Source of the DNA: Aquimarina sp.
GTDB taxonomy: Bacteria; Bacteroidota; Bacteroidia; Flavobacteriales; Flavobacteriaceae
NCBI GenBank assembly: GCA_002697475.1
Contig: NZVW01000116.1
Location: forward strand, 1 to 19,121
Direction of reading: 5' to 3'
DNA length: 19,121 bases
The notes beneath the pieces are model-generated. The model ran no database searches. It saw only the letters and a program-made list of their open reading frames with translations, and was not told where the DNA came from. The position numbers were made by a program, and so were the translations under genes. Positions 1 to 7,381 of the stretch are shown here, piece by piece. How positions within the stretch are numbered: position 1 is the first letter of the stretch; every line of letters begins with the position of its first letter.

Positions 1-227
1 TAAAAGCTCTTGAAGAAGCTAATGCTAATGTTAAAGGTATGGTTGCCATTTTCAGTTACGGATTCGGTATTGCAGATGAAAATTTCAAAAATGCAGATAT
101 TCAACTTCATACATTAAGCAACTATGAAAATCTGTTAGAACAAGCCCTTGAAACCAATTATATCACAGAAGAAGAAGAAGAAACTTTACAAAGCTGGAGA
201 ACCAATCCCGCTGAATGGAATATTTAA
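1..227 (+). CDS. pyrE: Orotate phosphoribosyltransferase, C-terminal part (5' end outside window)
   Basis: This is the last ~75 codons of an open frame already open at the left edge (first full codon at position 3) and ending in TAA at 225-227. The visible sequence (KALEEANANVKGMVAIFSYG, then FGIADENFKNADIQLHTLSNYENLLEQ with further residues) matches the C-terminal portion of PyrE, the PRPP-dependent enzyme that converts orotate to orotidine 5'-monophosphate in pyrimidine synthesis. The GMVAIFSYGF strand and the LSNYENLLEQAL helix are what I recognise. The PRPP-binding motif would lie upstream of the window and cannot be checked. The next gene starts 7 bases after the stop, so the two are probably co-transcribed. 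The identification rests on this C-terminal piece plus the familiar gene order; an internal ATG at 39 is not a real start. Confidence 0.82.
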   Translation, partial: KALEEANANVKGMVAIFSYGFGIADENFKNADIQLHTLSNYENLLEQALETNYITEEEEETLQSWRTNPAEWNI

Positions 228-234
228 AATAGCT

Positions 235-627
235 ATGAATTTAGAAAGTAGTACAGTTACTGTACAAAAAAAGCCAGAAGAGGTATATCATTTTTTAACG
301 AATGTTGAAAATTTTGAACAATTGATGCCAGAAAGTAAACAAAAATTTGAAATGTTGAATGACACTCGATTTTTGTTTCAATTAAAAGGAATGCCAGAAA
401 TTGTTCTAGAAAAAAAAGACAGCACAGAATTTAGCACAGTAGTTTTAGGAGCTGCAAGTGACAAATTGCCTTTTACACTTACTGCTAATATTGAGGAAGA
501 AAGTGCAGAAACAAGTAGGGTTCAGCTAATTTTTGATGGGGAATTCAATGCTATGATGGCTATGATGATTAAAAAACCATTACAAAATTTCATCAATACT
601 TTAAGCGAAAATATTTCGAAGATTTAA
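235..627 (+). CDS. SRPBCC-fold (START-like) small protein, function unknown
   Basis: A 130-residue cytoplasmic protein with no signal peptide or membrane segment. It opens with a strand (MNLESSTVTVQKKPEEVYHF), followed by a helix with FLTNVENFEQLMP, alternating beta strands, and a long C-terminal helix (AMMAMMIKKPLQNFINTLSENI). This is the layout of SRPBCC/START-like ligand-binding folds, in which a deep pocket lies under the C-terminal helix. The ligand is unknown. I place the start at ATG 235, 7 bases after the pyrE stop; the same frame stays open upstream to 148, but that extension would overlap pyrE and lacks the fold pattern. Its TAA overlaps the antiparallel TAA of the biotin ligase gene in one TTAA. 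In related genomes, as I recall, a protein of this kind follows pyrE; no function can be read from that. Confidence 0.8.
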   Translation: MNLESSTVTVQKKPEEVYHFLTNVENFEQLMPESKQKFEMLNDTRFLFQLKGMPEIVLEKKDSTEFSTVVLGAASDKLPFTLTANIEEESAETSRVQLIFDGEFNAMMAMMIKKPLQNFINTLSENISKI

Positions 628-1358
628 TATAACAGTTTAATCTCTTTAAGATCAAACTCCTTATAAATTTCATCTTCAAGAAGTAATTGCAATCTACCTT
701 CAGGAGTAACGGAATTTATAATACCAACAAAAGAATCGCCCTTTACATCTATAAATGTAGAGGGTTTATTTTTTCTGAATAGAAATCCCTCATAGTCCTC
801 TCTTAACTGGCAAAAACCATTCAATTTTTCATTCGAATCAAACTGATTATTAACCTTAGCCAGAAGAATTGATAATACTTCCTCTAAATCGTAATGTTTA
901 CCTGTAATTTGTTTTAAAGAGGCAGCTTGAGGCAAACCTTCAAAATGTAATTGATTAACATTAAGACCTACTCCTAGGACAACGCCCTCCAATCTGCCAT
1001 TTTTAACAATATTCTCAATTAAAATTCCACAAATTTTATATCTATCTGACAGAATGTCGTTAGGCCATTTTATAGCTAATTTAGGCACAAGTAACTCTTC
1101 TAAACCGCTTACCAAAGCTAATGAAGCAGCCATTGAAATATTAAACTGTTTACTTAACTCTATATTTTGAATGGGCAGAAACACACTAAATGTAAGGTTT
1201 TTACCTGCATCGCTAACCCAAACTGTACCCATTTGACCTTTCCCCTTTGTCTGTTCATTGGCTACAACGCAAGTGGATGACTTGAGGCCTTCTTCTCTAT
1301 AAAGATTCCTTAAAAAAGTATTTGTTGAGCCAATGGCATCAACTTTGATTATACGCAT
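624..1358 (-). CDS. birA: Biotin--[acetyl-CoA-carboxylase] ligase, no DNA-binding domain
   Basis: A 244-residue biotin protein ligase, which makes biotinyl-AMP from biotin and ATP and transfers biotin to the lysine of carboxylase carrier domains. Visible family motifs are the STNTFL stretch near residue 11, the biotin/adenylate loop GKGQMG at 39-44 (the E. coli equivalent is GRGRRG), KWPNDIL at 97-103, KICGILIE at 108-115 and VVLGVGLNVNQ. A small C-terminal beta domain follows. The protein starts directly with the catalytic domain, so it is a group I (monofunctional) enzyme and should not act as the biotin operon repressor; the symbol birA is used in the enzymatic sense only. Transcribed divergently from rsfS, with a candidate promoter at 1383-1390, and convergent with the SRPBCC gene. 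The adenylate loop has fewer arginines than the E. coli form, which is common among homologues. Confidence 0.93.
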   Translation of the reverse strand: MRIIKVDAIGSTNTFLRNLYREEGLKSSTCVVANEQTKGKGQMGTVWVSDAGKNLTFSVFLPIQNIELSKQFNISMAASLALVSGLEELLVPKLAIKWPNDILSDRYKICGILIENIVKNGRLEGVVLGVGLNVNQLHFEGLPQAASLKQITGKHYDLEEVLSILLAKVNNQFDSNEKLNGFCQLREDYEGFLFRKNKPSTFIDVKGDSFVGIINSVTPEGRLQLLLEDEIYKEFDLKEIKLLY

Positions 1359-1382
1359 GTGAATAATAGTGTAAAAGTTTTA

Positions 1383-1390
1383 CAAATGTA
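1383..1390 (-). promoter_or_regulatory. Candidate -7 promoter box for the biotin ligase gene
   Basis: On the - strand this reads TACATTTG, an exact match to the Bacteroidota -7 consensus TAnnTTTG, 24 bases upstream of the ATG. The -33 side is only T-rich (TTTT at a spacing of 18), so the call rests on the -7 box and its position. Confidence 0.35.
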
Positions 1391-1424
1391 CATTAAGTAG
1401 AGATGTTAAAAAGATAAAAAGTAA

Positions 1425-1432
1425 TAACTTTA
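1425..1432 (+). promoter_or_regulatory. Candidate -7 promoter box for rsfS-ftsH
   Basis: TAACTTTA matches the Bacteroidota -7 consensus TAnnTTTG at all but the last base and lies 19 bases before the rsfS ATG. No good -33 TTTG is seen at the usual spacing. It is the only plausible promoter between the divergent birA and rsfS genes for the + strand. Confidence 0.35.
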
Positions 1433-1451
1433 CACAAATTAAAAAAAATGC

Positions 1452-1823
1452 ATGAATAAAAAGGAAATCGGTACAGATCAATTAATCACTCAAATTTTAA
1501 AGGGAATAGAAGAAGTCAAAGGTCAGGATATAAACGTTTTAGATCTTCGCGATATTGAAAATACAGTTTGTAGCTACTTCGTAATCTGTAACGGTACTTC
1601 TAATACTCAGGTTAACGCAATTGTAAATTCTGTTCAAAAAACGGTTAGCAAATCACTTAAAGACAAGCCCTGGCATGTAGAAGGTAGTGAAAATGCAGAA
1701 TGGGTACTAATTGATTATGTTGATGTAGTTGTCCACGTTTTCCAAAAACACATCAGAGAATTTTATGACATAGAAGGATTGTGGGGGGACGCAAAGACTA
1801 CAATAATCGAAACAAATTATTAA
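1452..1823 (+). CDS. rsfS: Ribosome silencing factor RsfS (Iojap family)
   Basis: A 123-residue cytoplasmic protein of the RsfS/Iojap/C7orf30 family, which binds ribosomal protein uL14 on the 50S subunit and blocks joining with 30S, lowering translation in poor growth conditions. Family signatures are all present: an N-terminal helix (TDQLITQILKGIEEVKGQDI), the strand VLDLRDIENTVCSYFVICNG, then TSNTQVNAIVNSV, PWHVEGSENAEWVLIDYVDV and the C-terminal HIREFYDIEGLWGDA. Length is typical. It starts at ATG 1452; another ATG at 1448 is out of frame and encodes only three codons. ftsH begins 11 bases after its stop, so the pair probably forms an operon. The two are neighbours in many flavobacterial genomes, as I recall. 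Confidence 0.95.
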   Translation: MNKKEIGTDQLITQILKGIEEVKGQDINVLDLRDIENTVCSYFVICNGTSNTQVNAIVNSVQKTVSKSLKDKPWHVEGSENAEWVLIDYVDVVVHVFQKHIREFYDIEGLWGDAKTTIIETNY

Positions 1824-1834
1824 AAAACACCTAA

Positions 1835-3781
1835 ATGGCTAAAGATAATAGAAAAATTGACCCTAAAAGGCCTAAGTTCAGTGCATACTGGATTTATGCT
1901 ATAATTATAATAGGATTTTTAGTTCTTAATTTTATGGGTGGTAATTGGGGATCTGCTCCAAAAACCACGATATCTGAATTTGAGAGCTATCTAAGTAACG
2001 GAGAAGTTCAAAAAGTAGTTATTCTTAACAGAAGAGAAGCTAAAGTCTACTTAACTCCTGAAGCAAAACAACTAGAAAGACATAAGGATTCAAAAGACAA
2101 ATCACTCTTACCATCCAGCCCTAACGAGCCGGATTATTCGTTTGAATTTGGAGACCTTCAGAATTTTGAAAATGACATTGCCGCAATTAAAAAAGCAAAT
2201 AACTTAGATACAAAAGTTATTTATGATACTGAAAGTAATGTTTGGGGAGAAATCTTTATTACTCTTCTACCATTCGCTTTGATTATCGGAGTATGGATTT
2301 TTATCATGAGAAGAATGAGTGGTGGTGCAGGCGGTGGCGCTGGTGGTCAGATCTTTAATATTGGCAAATCAAAGGCTAAGTTATTTGATCAAAATACAGA
2401 TGTAAAAGTATCTTTTGAAAATGTTGCTGGTCTTGAAGGAGCTAAAGAAGAAATTCAGGAAATTGTAGATTTCCTTAAAAATCCTGAAAAATACACTTCA
2501 CTGGGAGGTAAAATCCCAAAAGGTGCGCTATTAGTAGGGCCTCCGGGAACAGGTAAAACCCTTCTTGCTAAAGCTGTTGCCGGCGAAGCAAAGGTTCCTT
2601 TCTTTTCACTATCAGGTTCAGACTTCGTAGAGATGTTTGTAGGAGTTGGAGCATCCAGAGTAAGAGACCTTTTTAAGCAAGCTAAAGAAAAAGCTCCTGC
2701 TATCATTTTTATTGATGAAATTGACGCCATTGGTAGAGCAAGAGGAAAAAGTAACTTTTCAGGATCGAACGATGAGCGAGAAAATACGTTGAATCAGTTG
2801 TTGACTGAAATGGATGGTTTTGGCACCAATACAAACGTAATTGTTATTGCTGCAACCAACCGAGCAGATGTATTAGACAAAGCGCTAATGCGAGCAGGTA
2901 GGTTTGATAGACAAATATACGTTGATCTGCCAGATGTGAGAGAAAGAAAAGAGATTTTTGAAGTACATCTAAAGCCAATTAAAAAGGTAGAAAACGAACT
3001 GGACACAGAGTTTTTAGCTAAACAAACACCAGGTTTCTCTGGAGCTGATATTGCTAATGTCTGTAATGAAGCTGCGTTAATTGCGGCTCGTAAAGGAAAA
3101 AGCGCAGTTGGCAAACAAGATTTCCTTGACGCCGTAGATAGAATTGTGGGAGGACTGGAAAAGAAAAACAAAATTATAACTCCAGATGAAAAACGAGCAA
3201 TTGCCGTTCATGAAGCAGGTCATGCTACAGTAAGCTGGATGTTAGAACATGCCGCTCCACTGGTAAAAGTTACAATTGTACCGAGAGGTCAATCGTTAGG
3301 CGCCGCATGGTACCTACCTGAGGAACGTCTCATTGTTCGTCCTAACCAAATGTTAGACGAAATGTGTGCAGCACTAGGCGGTAGAGCAGCAGAGCATGTG
3401 ATATTTAATGAGATTTCTACAGGAGCTCTCAGTGATCTTGAAAAAGTCACTAAGCAAGCCAGAGCTATGGTTACTATATATGGTCTAAATGATAAAGTTG
3501 GTAATCTAACTTATTATGATTCCTCTGGTCAAAGTGAATATAACTTCACTAAACCATATAGCGAACAAACTAGTGAGCTTATTGATAAAGAAATCTCTAA
3601 TATCATTGAATTACAATATCAAAGAGCTATAAAACTTTTAGAAAACAACAAAGATAAGTTACTGGAACTTGCTGAAGTACTACTAGAAAAAGAGGTGATT
3701 TTTAAAGATAATCTTGAAAAGATTTTTGGAGAAAGACCTTTTGGAAGAAAAGAAGAGGAAACAGTAATCGAGCCTTCTTAA
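1835..3781 (+). CDS. ftsH: ATP-dependent zinc metalloprotease FtsH
   Basis: A 648-residue inner-membrane AAA+ protease that extracts and degrades misassembled membrane proteins and selected regulators. The order is normal: a transmembrane helix at about residues 18-35, a periplasmic domain to about 137, a second transmembrane helix at about 139-158, then a glycine-rich linker. The AAA domain has Walker A GPPGTGKT (235-242), Walker B IIFIDEID (290-297) and the second region of homology with ATNRADVLDKALMRAGRFDR. The peptidase domain has the zinc site HEAGH (459-463) with third ligand D534 in GALSDLEKVT. The C-terminal tail is acidic and lysine-rich. All key residues are present and the length is usual. 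It is the second gene after rsfS and is followed by a strong terminator at 3811-3852. Confidence 0.98.
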   Translation: MAKDNRKIDPKRPKFSAYWIYAIIIIGFLVLNFMGGNWGSAPKTTISEFESYLSNGEVQKVVILNRREAKVYLTPEAKQLERHKDSKDKSLLPSSPNEPDYSFEFGDLQNFENDIAAIKKANNLDTKVIYDTESNVWGEIFITLLPFALIIGVWIFIMRRMSGGAGGGAGGQIFNIGKSKAKLFDQNTDVKVSFENVAGLEGAKEEIQEIVDFLKNPEKYTSLGGKIPKGALLVGPPGTGKTLLAKAVAGEAKVPFFSLSGSDFVEMFVGVGASRVRDLFKQAKEKAPAIIFIDEIDAIGRARGKSNFSGSNDERENTLNQLLTEMDGFGTNTNVIVIAATNRADVLDKALMRAGRFDRQIYVDLPDVRERKEIFEVHLKPIKKVENELDTEFLAKQTPGFSGADIANVCNEAALIAARKGKSAVGKQDFLDAVDRIVGGLEKKNKIITPDEKRAIAVHEAGHATVSWMLEHAAPLVKVTIVPRGQSLGAAWYLPEERLIVRPNQMLDEMCAALGGRAAEHVIFNEISTGALSDLEKVTKQARAMVTIYGLNDKVGNLTYYDSSGQSEYNFTKPYSEQTSELIDKEISNIIELQYQRAIKLLENNKDKLLELAEVLLEKEVIFKDNLEKIFGERPFGRKEEETVIEPS

Positions 3782-3810
3782 TTTTAAGAAAACTTTATAT
3801 TAGCAAAATC

Positions 3811-3852
3811 AAAAATCTTAACCTTACCTATAGTGGGGTTAAGATTTTTTTT
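3811..3852 (+). terminator. Rho-independent terminator after ftsH
   Basis: The left arm AAAAATCTTAACC (3811-3823) pairs perfectly over 13 bp with GGTTAAGATTTTT (3837-3849), leaving a 13-base loop, and the right arm runs into eight T in a row (3845-3852). It lies about 30 bases after the ftsH stop. The T-run merges into a promoter-like TATCTTTG for the next gene. Confidence 0.85.
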
Positions 3853-3859
3853 ATCTTTG
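3852..3859 (+). promoter_or_regulatory. Candidate -7 promoter box for the LUD-protein gene and cdsA cluster
   Basis: TATCTTTG is an exact match to TAnnTTTG and lies about 45 bases before the ATG at 3905, immediately after the ftsH terminator. The upstream -33 position falls inside the terminator stem-loop and shows no TTTG, so strength is uncertain. Confidence 0.4.
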
Positions 3860-3904
3860 GAAGAATATAATAACCTAAAATCCCAATTCCAATCGCGCAT
3901 TAAT

Positions 3905-4516
3905 ATGAGTCTATTTAGAAGATTATTTTCATCAAAATCTAAATCAGACCAAAAGAGTAAGGAGCGTCACATAGAAGATCGAAGCAAATATATGCCAGAG
4001 ATCAGCCTTCCTGAGGATGAAAGTTTTATGATCAACTTTAAACGAAACGGAGGAAAATTCCTGTATTGCGACAGTGATGAAGAAGTTATGGATTCTTTTG
4101 ATAAAATTCTTTTGGAAAATGACTGGTATGAGAAAGATGTGTGTTGTTTTGAAATTGGTTTAGAACATAAGTTTTCAGGATATAATCTTAACTTCTTAAA
4201 AAAGACACCTGCTTCTTTTCTTTTAGCTACTTGCGAATATTTAATCGCGGATACCGGAGCTATCCTGGTTTCTTCTAATCAACTAAGAGAAAAGAAACTT
4301 ATGGAACTTCCGGACAACTTTATCATCTTTGCTTCAACTAGTCAAATTGTAAGAACTATTGGTGAAGGTTTAAAGGGGATAAAAGAAAAAAACAGAAATG
4401 CCATACCCTCTAATATTACAACTATCAAAAACTTCGAACCACAGAAAGAAAAAGACTTTCTAAGTTATGGAAGTAGCTCAAAAAATCTATATTTGCTGCT
4501 GCTTGAAGATTTATAA
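3905..4516 (+). CDS. LUD-domain (LutC/DUF162-like) protein, standalone
   Basis: A 203-residue cytoplasmic protein. After a basic N-terminal stretch (MSLFRRLFSSKSKSDQKSKE) comes a single LUD-type domain. The clearest match is the stretch CEYLIADTGAILVSSNQ, corresponding to the AIAETGT-like motif of LutC proteins, followed by LPDNFIIFASTSQIVRTIGEGL. LutC takes part in lactate oxidation with the iron-sulfur proteins LutA and LutB, but neither is encoded here, so lactate utilisation should not be assumed. The start is ATG 3905: the frame is open back to a GTG at 3833, but that lies inside the ftsH terminator and upstream of the promoter-like box. It lies 88 bases before cdsA on the same strand. 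Placement beside ftsH and cdsA is, as I recall, common in flavobacteria, suggesting a shared but unknown role. Confidence 0.75.
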   Translation: MSLFRRLFSSKSKSDQKSKERHIEDRSKYMPEISLPEDESFMINFKRNGGKFLYCDSDEEVMDSFDKILLENDWYEKDVCCFEIGLEHKFSGYNLNFLKKTPASFLLATCEYLIADTGAILVSSNQLREKKLMELPDNFIIFASTSQIVRTIGEGLKGIKEKNRNAIPSNITTIKNFEPQKEKDFLSYGSSSKNLYLLLLEDL

Positions 4517-4604
4517 AATGAATACGCCATAACAATTAAGGTTCTATCAAACCAAATGATTATCGGCATTACATCTGAAAATTGAAAAACACTAAAAACT
4601 ACAG

Positions 4605-5408
4605 ATGAAGGAATTATTAACAAGAACATTATCGGGTTTTTTATATACCCTAATTTTGCTTTCATCTATTTTCATATCTCCATATACCTTTATAGCAATT
4701 TTCTTGATTTTTGGAACTTTATGTGTTTTTGAATTTCAGAAACTAATTCATTTACAAAATAAAAGACTATATATTATTTTCTTTTTACTTTATGGAATGT
4801 GTCATTTTTTAAAGTTTCCTCTTTATATAGTAGTTCCTTTACTCATATTAACCATAGTTACGGAACTTTTTCTGGTTAAAGATCTTATTACGATAAGAAT
4901 TATACCCATGTTTGAAAAAAGAAAATACAGAACCAGTATCTTTTATTTAATTACGTCAATAATATTCCTTACCGCAATACCTTTTAAGGAAAATGAGTAT
5001 GAACCCTTTCTGATTGCAGGGCCACTAATCATTATATGGGTTAATGATAGTTTTGCATATCTAGTAGGTAAAAACTTTGGCAAACACAAACTATTGGAAC
5101 GCATATCCCCTAAGAAAACTATAGAAGGATTTCTAGGCGGATTTGTTTTTTCATTGATAGCTGGTTATCTCTTAGCTATTTTTTCTGAAACACTTTCAGT
5201 AGTTATTTGGTTGACAATAAGCGTTATTATGAGTATTTTTGGTACACTAGGTGATTTAATACAATCTAAGTTCAAAAGGCAAGCTGGAGTCAAAGACAGT
5301 GGTACCATTATGCCTGGACATGGTGGGATTTTTGACCGCTTAGACAGTATTATATTTGCCAGTCCATTTCTATATGCATTTTTATTAATTCTGAAATATG
5401 TTTCATAA
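4605..5408 (+). CDS. cdsA: Phosphatidate cytidylyltransferase (CDP-diacylglycerol synthase)
   Basis: A 267-residue integral membrane enzyme that converts phosphatidic acid and CTP into CDP-diacylglycerol, the precursor of all bacterial glycerophospholipids. The protein has about seven to eight hydrophobic segments spread over its length. The family signature lies at about residues 221-247: SKFKRQAGVKDSG, then the PGHGG and FDRLDS blocks, with the conserved K-D and D-R-x-D residues intact. An upstream IIWVNDSFAYLVGKNFGKHK block is also typical. Length is usual for the short bacterial form. It overlaps psd by 11 bases (psd starts at 5398), indicating translational coupling and placing consecutive phospholipid-synthesis steps in one transcript. 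The serine-transferring step between them (pssA) is not in the window. Confidence 0.95.
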   Translation: MKELLTRTLSGFLYTLILLSSIFISPYTFIAIFLIFGTLCVFEFQKLIHLQNKRLYIIFFLLYGMCHFLKFPLYIVVPLLILTIVTELFLVKDLITIRIIPMFEKRKYRTSIFYLITSIIFLTAIPFKENEYEPFLIAGPLIIIWVNDSFAYLVGKNFGKHKLLERISPKKTIEGFLGGFVFSLIAGYLLAIFSETLSVVIWLTISVIMSIFGTLGDLIQSKFKRQAGVKDSGTIMPGHGGIFDRLDSIIFASPFLYAFLLILKYVS

Positions 5409-6045
5409 AGAAGGTTTTAAGATTATCACTATAGCTATTGTTATCATATTAGGTATCAATTTAGCATCATACGTTGCCATTCAGGTAAAAGAAATTCAAT
5501 TTGCCATACTGATCACATCATTGGTGTTTCTGGTTTTAATTCTTCAATTTTTCCGAAATCCAAAACGAAATACAAGTCTAAATGACAAAACCGTAGTTGC
5601 ACCTGTAGATGGTAAAGTTGTGGTCATAGAAGAGGTTTTTGAAAAAGAGTACTTTAAAGACCAAAGATTACAAGTATCTATTTTTATGTCGCCAATAAAT
5701 GTACACGTTACCAGACATCCTATAGGTGGTAAAGTATCTTTTAGCAAATATCATCCTGGCAAATATTTAGTAGCGTGGCATCCCAAAGCTTCTGAAGAAA
5801 ACGAAAGAACAACGGTAGTAGTTAAAAATGAAGGAGTAGAAGTTCTTTACAGACAAATTGCAGGAGCTCTGGCAAAGCGTATTGTAAACTATGCAAAAGA
5901 AGGGGAAATGGTAGTTCAGGGATCTGATAGTGGCTTTATTAAATTTGGTTCCAGAGTAGATGTTTATTTACCATTAGGTACAAAAGTGGATGTAAGTCTT
6001 AATCAAAAAGTTAGAGGTGGTGAGAGCATTATTGCAACAATCTAA
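5398..6045 (+). CDS. psd: Phosphatidylserine decarboxylase, short form
   Basis: A 215-residue phosphatidylserine decarboxylase proenzyme that produces phosphatidylethanolamine, the main lipid of these membranes. One or two hydrophobic helices (about residues 8-50, ending FFRNPKR) anchor it. Conserved blocks include VVAPVDGKVVVIEEV, FMSPINVHVTRHPIGG and YHPGKYLVAWHPKASEENER. The self-cleavage site that creates the pyruvoyl group is at G184-S185 in IKFGSRVDVYLP, so the mature form has a large beta and a small alpha chain. The length fits the short class (about 215-230 residues) rather than the ~320-residue E. coli class. It overlaps the cdsA end by 11 bases. The acyl-CoA-binding gene follows after 70 bases. 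Confidence 0.94.
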   Translation: MFHKEGFKIITIAIVIILGINLASYVAIQVKEIQFAILITSLVFLVLILQFFRNPKRNTSLNDKTVVAPVDGKVVVIEEVFEKEYFKDQRLQVSIFMSPINVHVTRHPIGGKVSFSKYHPGKYLVAWHPKASEENERTTVVVKNEGVEVLYRQIAGALAKRIVNYAKEGEMVVQGSDSGFIKFGSRVDVYLPLGTKVDVSLNQKVRGGESIIATI

Positions 6046-6115
6046 AAGTTTGTCTGCATTACAATTATTAGCTTAAGAGATATAATTATTCAGTTTTTTT
6101 GGTTACAATTAGTCT

Positions 6116-6385
6116 ATGACGGATGAAGAATTACATATTGCTTTTAAAAAAGCTTATGAAAAGGCTAGTACGACAAATATTCAGCTACCTCCGGACATTA
6201 TGCTTCATTTATACGCCTACTACAAACACGCTAAACATGCTGAAGAATTTTATATTCCATCCTCAGGAGACAATGAACTTAGAAATGCTTTTAAACTAAA
6301 CGCCTTATTTCAGGTAAAAGATTTATCCAGAGAGGAAGCTATGGAGAGATATATTGAAACAGTTAATAAATATATCATAGACTAA
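6116..6385 (+). CDS. Acyl-CoA-binding protein
   Basis: An 89-residue single-domain ACBP, a four-helix protein that binds long-chain acyl-CoA in the cytosol and delivers it to lipid enzymes. Family landmarks are LPPDIMLHLYAYYKHA (helix 2, with the ligand-contacting tyrosine and lysine) and the C-terminal helices NAFKLNALFQVKDLSREEAMERYIETV. The eukaryotic WxAW region reads RNAFKLNA here, so the usual tryptophan is replaced by phenylalanine. ACBPs are uncommon in bacteria but recur in this phylum. It lies 70 bases after psd, consistent with a role in supplying acyl groups for phospholipid synthesis. Its TAA overlaps the antiparallel TAG of the next gene within a single CTAA. Confidence 0.88.
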   Translation: MTDEELHIAFKKAYEKASTTNIQLPPDIMLHLYAYYKHAKHAEEFYIPSSGDNELRNAFKLNALFQVKDLSREEAMERYIETVNKYIID

Positions 6386-7359
6386 CTGAATTCCAAAAGA
6401 CCAATTTTTTCAGAATGCCTTATCGCTTCTAAACTGTCTTTAAAATAACAACAGGCTACGTTAAATTTTTTAATTTCTGACAAAATCTTGACTGCTTCTT
6501 GCCGCTTTTCAATCTTAGTTTGTCTTATATAAATTGCCTTAATACGATCAGGGAATTCTTGTACAATCTTTTGATAAATGAAAGGATCCTTTTGGCTATC
6601 GTCTCCTAGCAAAGTAAAACTAACCCCCGGATAAAAATTTAAAATAGTAGCTATTTTTTCAAATTTATGATCGTGATTTCCCCTACCCGTCAACAAAAAA
6701 TCGCCAAGCCCCTTTTTTATTTTTTTTAATTTTATTATCGCTTTTGGAAAACCGTGTAAGGCTGTAAACTTATCAATAAAACTGTACAAATTCCATTCAC
6801 TACTGGAAACATAAAAGAAAAGGTTACTTCCTTCATCATGGATTCTGGATGCTTTACTAAGCAACCTATAATGCTCAACCACATCTTCAAAGATTTTTCT
6901 TCTGTGAATGTTATTGGTTAACAACACAAATAATTTTTTAAAAAAATTACTGGAATGTGATATTAAAAAGGTGTCATCAATATCAGAAATAAAACCATAT
7001 TCCCCAGGAAAGGACATAAAAAACTCCTCTGTACGTGTAATTTTTTCATCTCCCCAATTTACTGAAACCTCAAAGCGATGCCATCCGGGACTTAAAGGTT
7101 TATGAAGAGGTACACTAAAATGGTAAAAGCCATCAGACATAGTTGTAGTACTAGATTGTACCCCGTTAAAATTAAAGTTTACTTCAATATCCTCTAAGGG
7201 TTTGATCATAAACATTCTAATCATATAAAATGCGTACTTCCATCTGTTATGTTCAAAAGAGTTAGATTCTAAATTTTTATTCTTAATCACGTGACCAAAT
7301 ACCTCAACGCTATTAAGATTTGCATAACCTCTATAAATTTTTAGATATACTTCTGACAT
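6382..7359 (-). CDS. App1-family (DUF2183) phosphatase, predicted phosphatidate phosphatase
   Basis: A 325-residue protein. An N-terminal beta-rich region (residues ~1-115, MSEVYLKIYRGYANLNSVEV) precedes a HAD-like phosphatase domain. The nucleophile motif is SDIDDT at about 125-130, and later blocks TGRGNHDHKFEKI, TLLGDDSQKDPFIYQKI and EFPDRIKAIYIR match the App1/DUF2183 family. The yeast member App1 is a Mg-dependent phosphatidate phosphatase, giving diacylglycerol; activity of bacterial members is inferred, not shown. No signal peptide or transmembrane segment is seen, so it is probably cytoplasmic. It is divergent from the lipid kinase at 7406 with only 46 bases between start codons, and its stop overlaps that of the ACBP gene. 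The lipid context supports a phosphatidate substrate. Confidence 0.88.
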   Translation of the reverse strand: MSEVYLKIYRGYANLNSVEVFGHVIKNKNLESNSFEHNRWKYAFYMIRMFMIKPLEDIEVNFNFNGVQSSTTTMSDGFYHFSVPLHKPLSPGWHRFEVSVNWGDEKITRTEEFFMSFPGEYGFISDIDDTFLISHSSNFFKKLFVLLTNNIHRRKIFEDVVEHYRLLSKASRIHDEGSNLFFYVSSSEWNLYSFIDKFTALHGFPKAIIKLKKIKKGLGDFLLTGRGNHDHKFEKIATILNFYPGVSFTLLGDDSQKDPFIYQKIVQEFPDRIKAIYIRQTKIEKRQEAVKILSEIKKFNVACCYFKDSLEAIRHSEKIGLLEFS

Positions 7360-7381
7360 AAGCTAAAGAATCCTTATTTTT

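Noticed and set aside
148..234. N-terminal extension of the SRPBCC frame to ATG 148
   Set aside because: It would overlap 80 bases of pyrE coding sequence and encodes a lysine-rich stretch with no fold pattern; ATG 235 just after the pyrE stop is a better start.
2455..3171. Two open frames on the - strand inside ftsH
   Set aside because: They are antisense to the conserved AAA domain of FtsH and their sequences resemble no protein family; they are shadows of codon bias.
3833..3904. N-terminal extension of the LUD protein to GTG 3833
   Set aside because: This segment is the right arm of the ftsH terminator and the promoter-like box, so it should not be translated.
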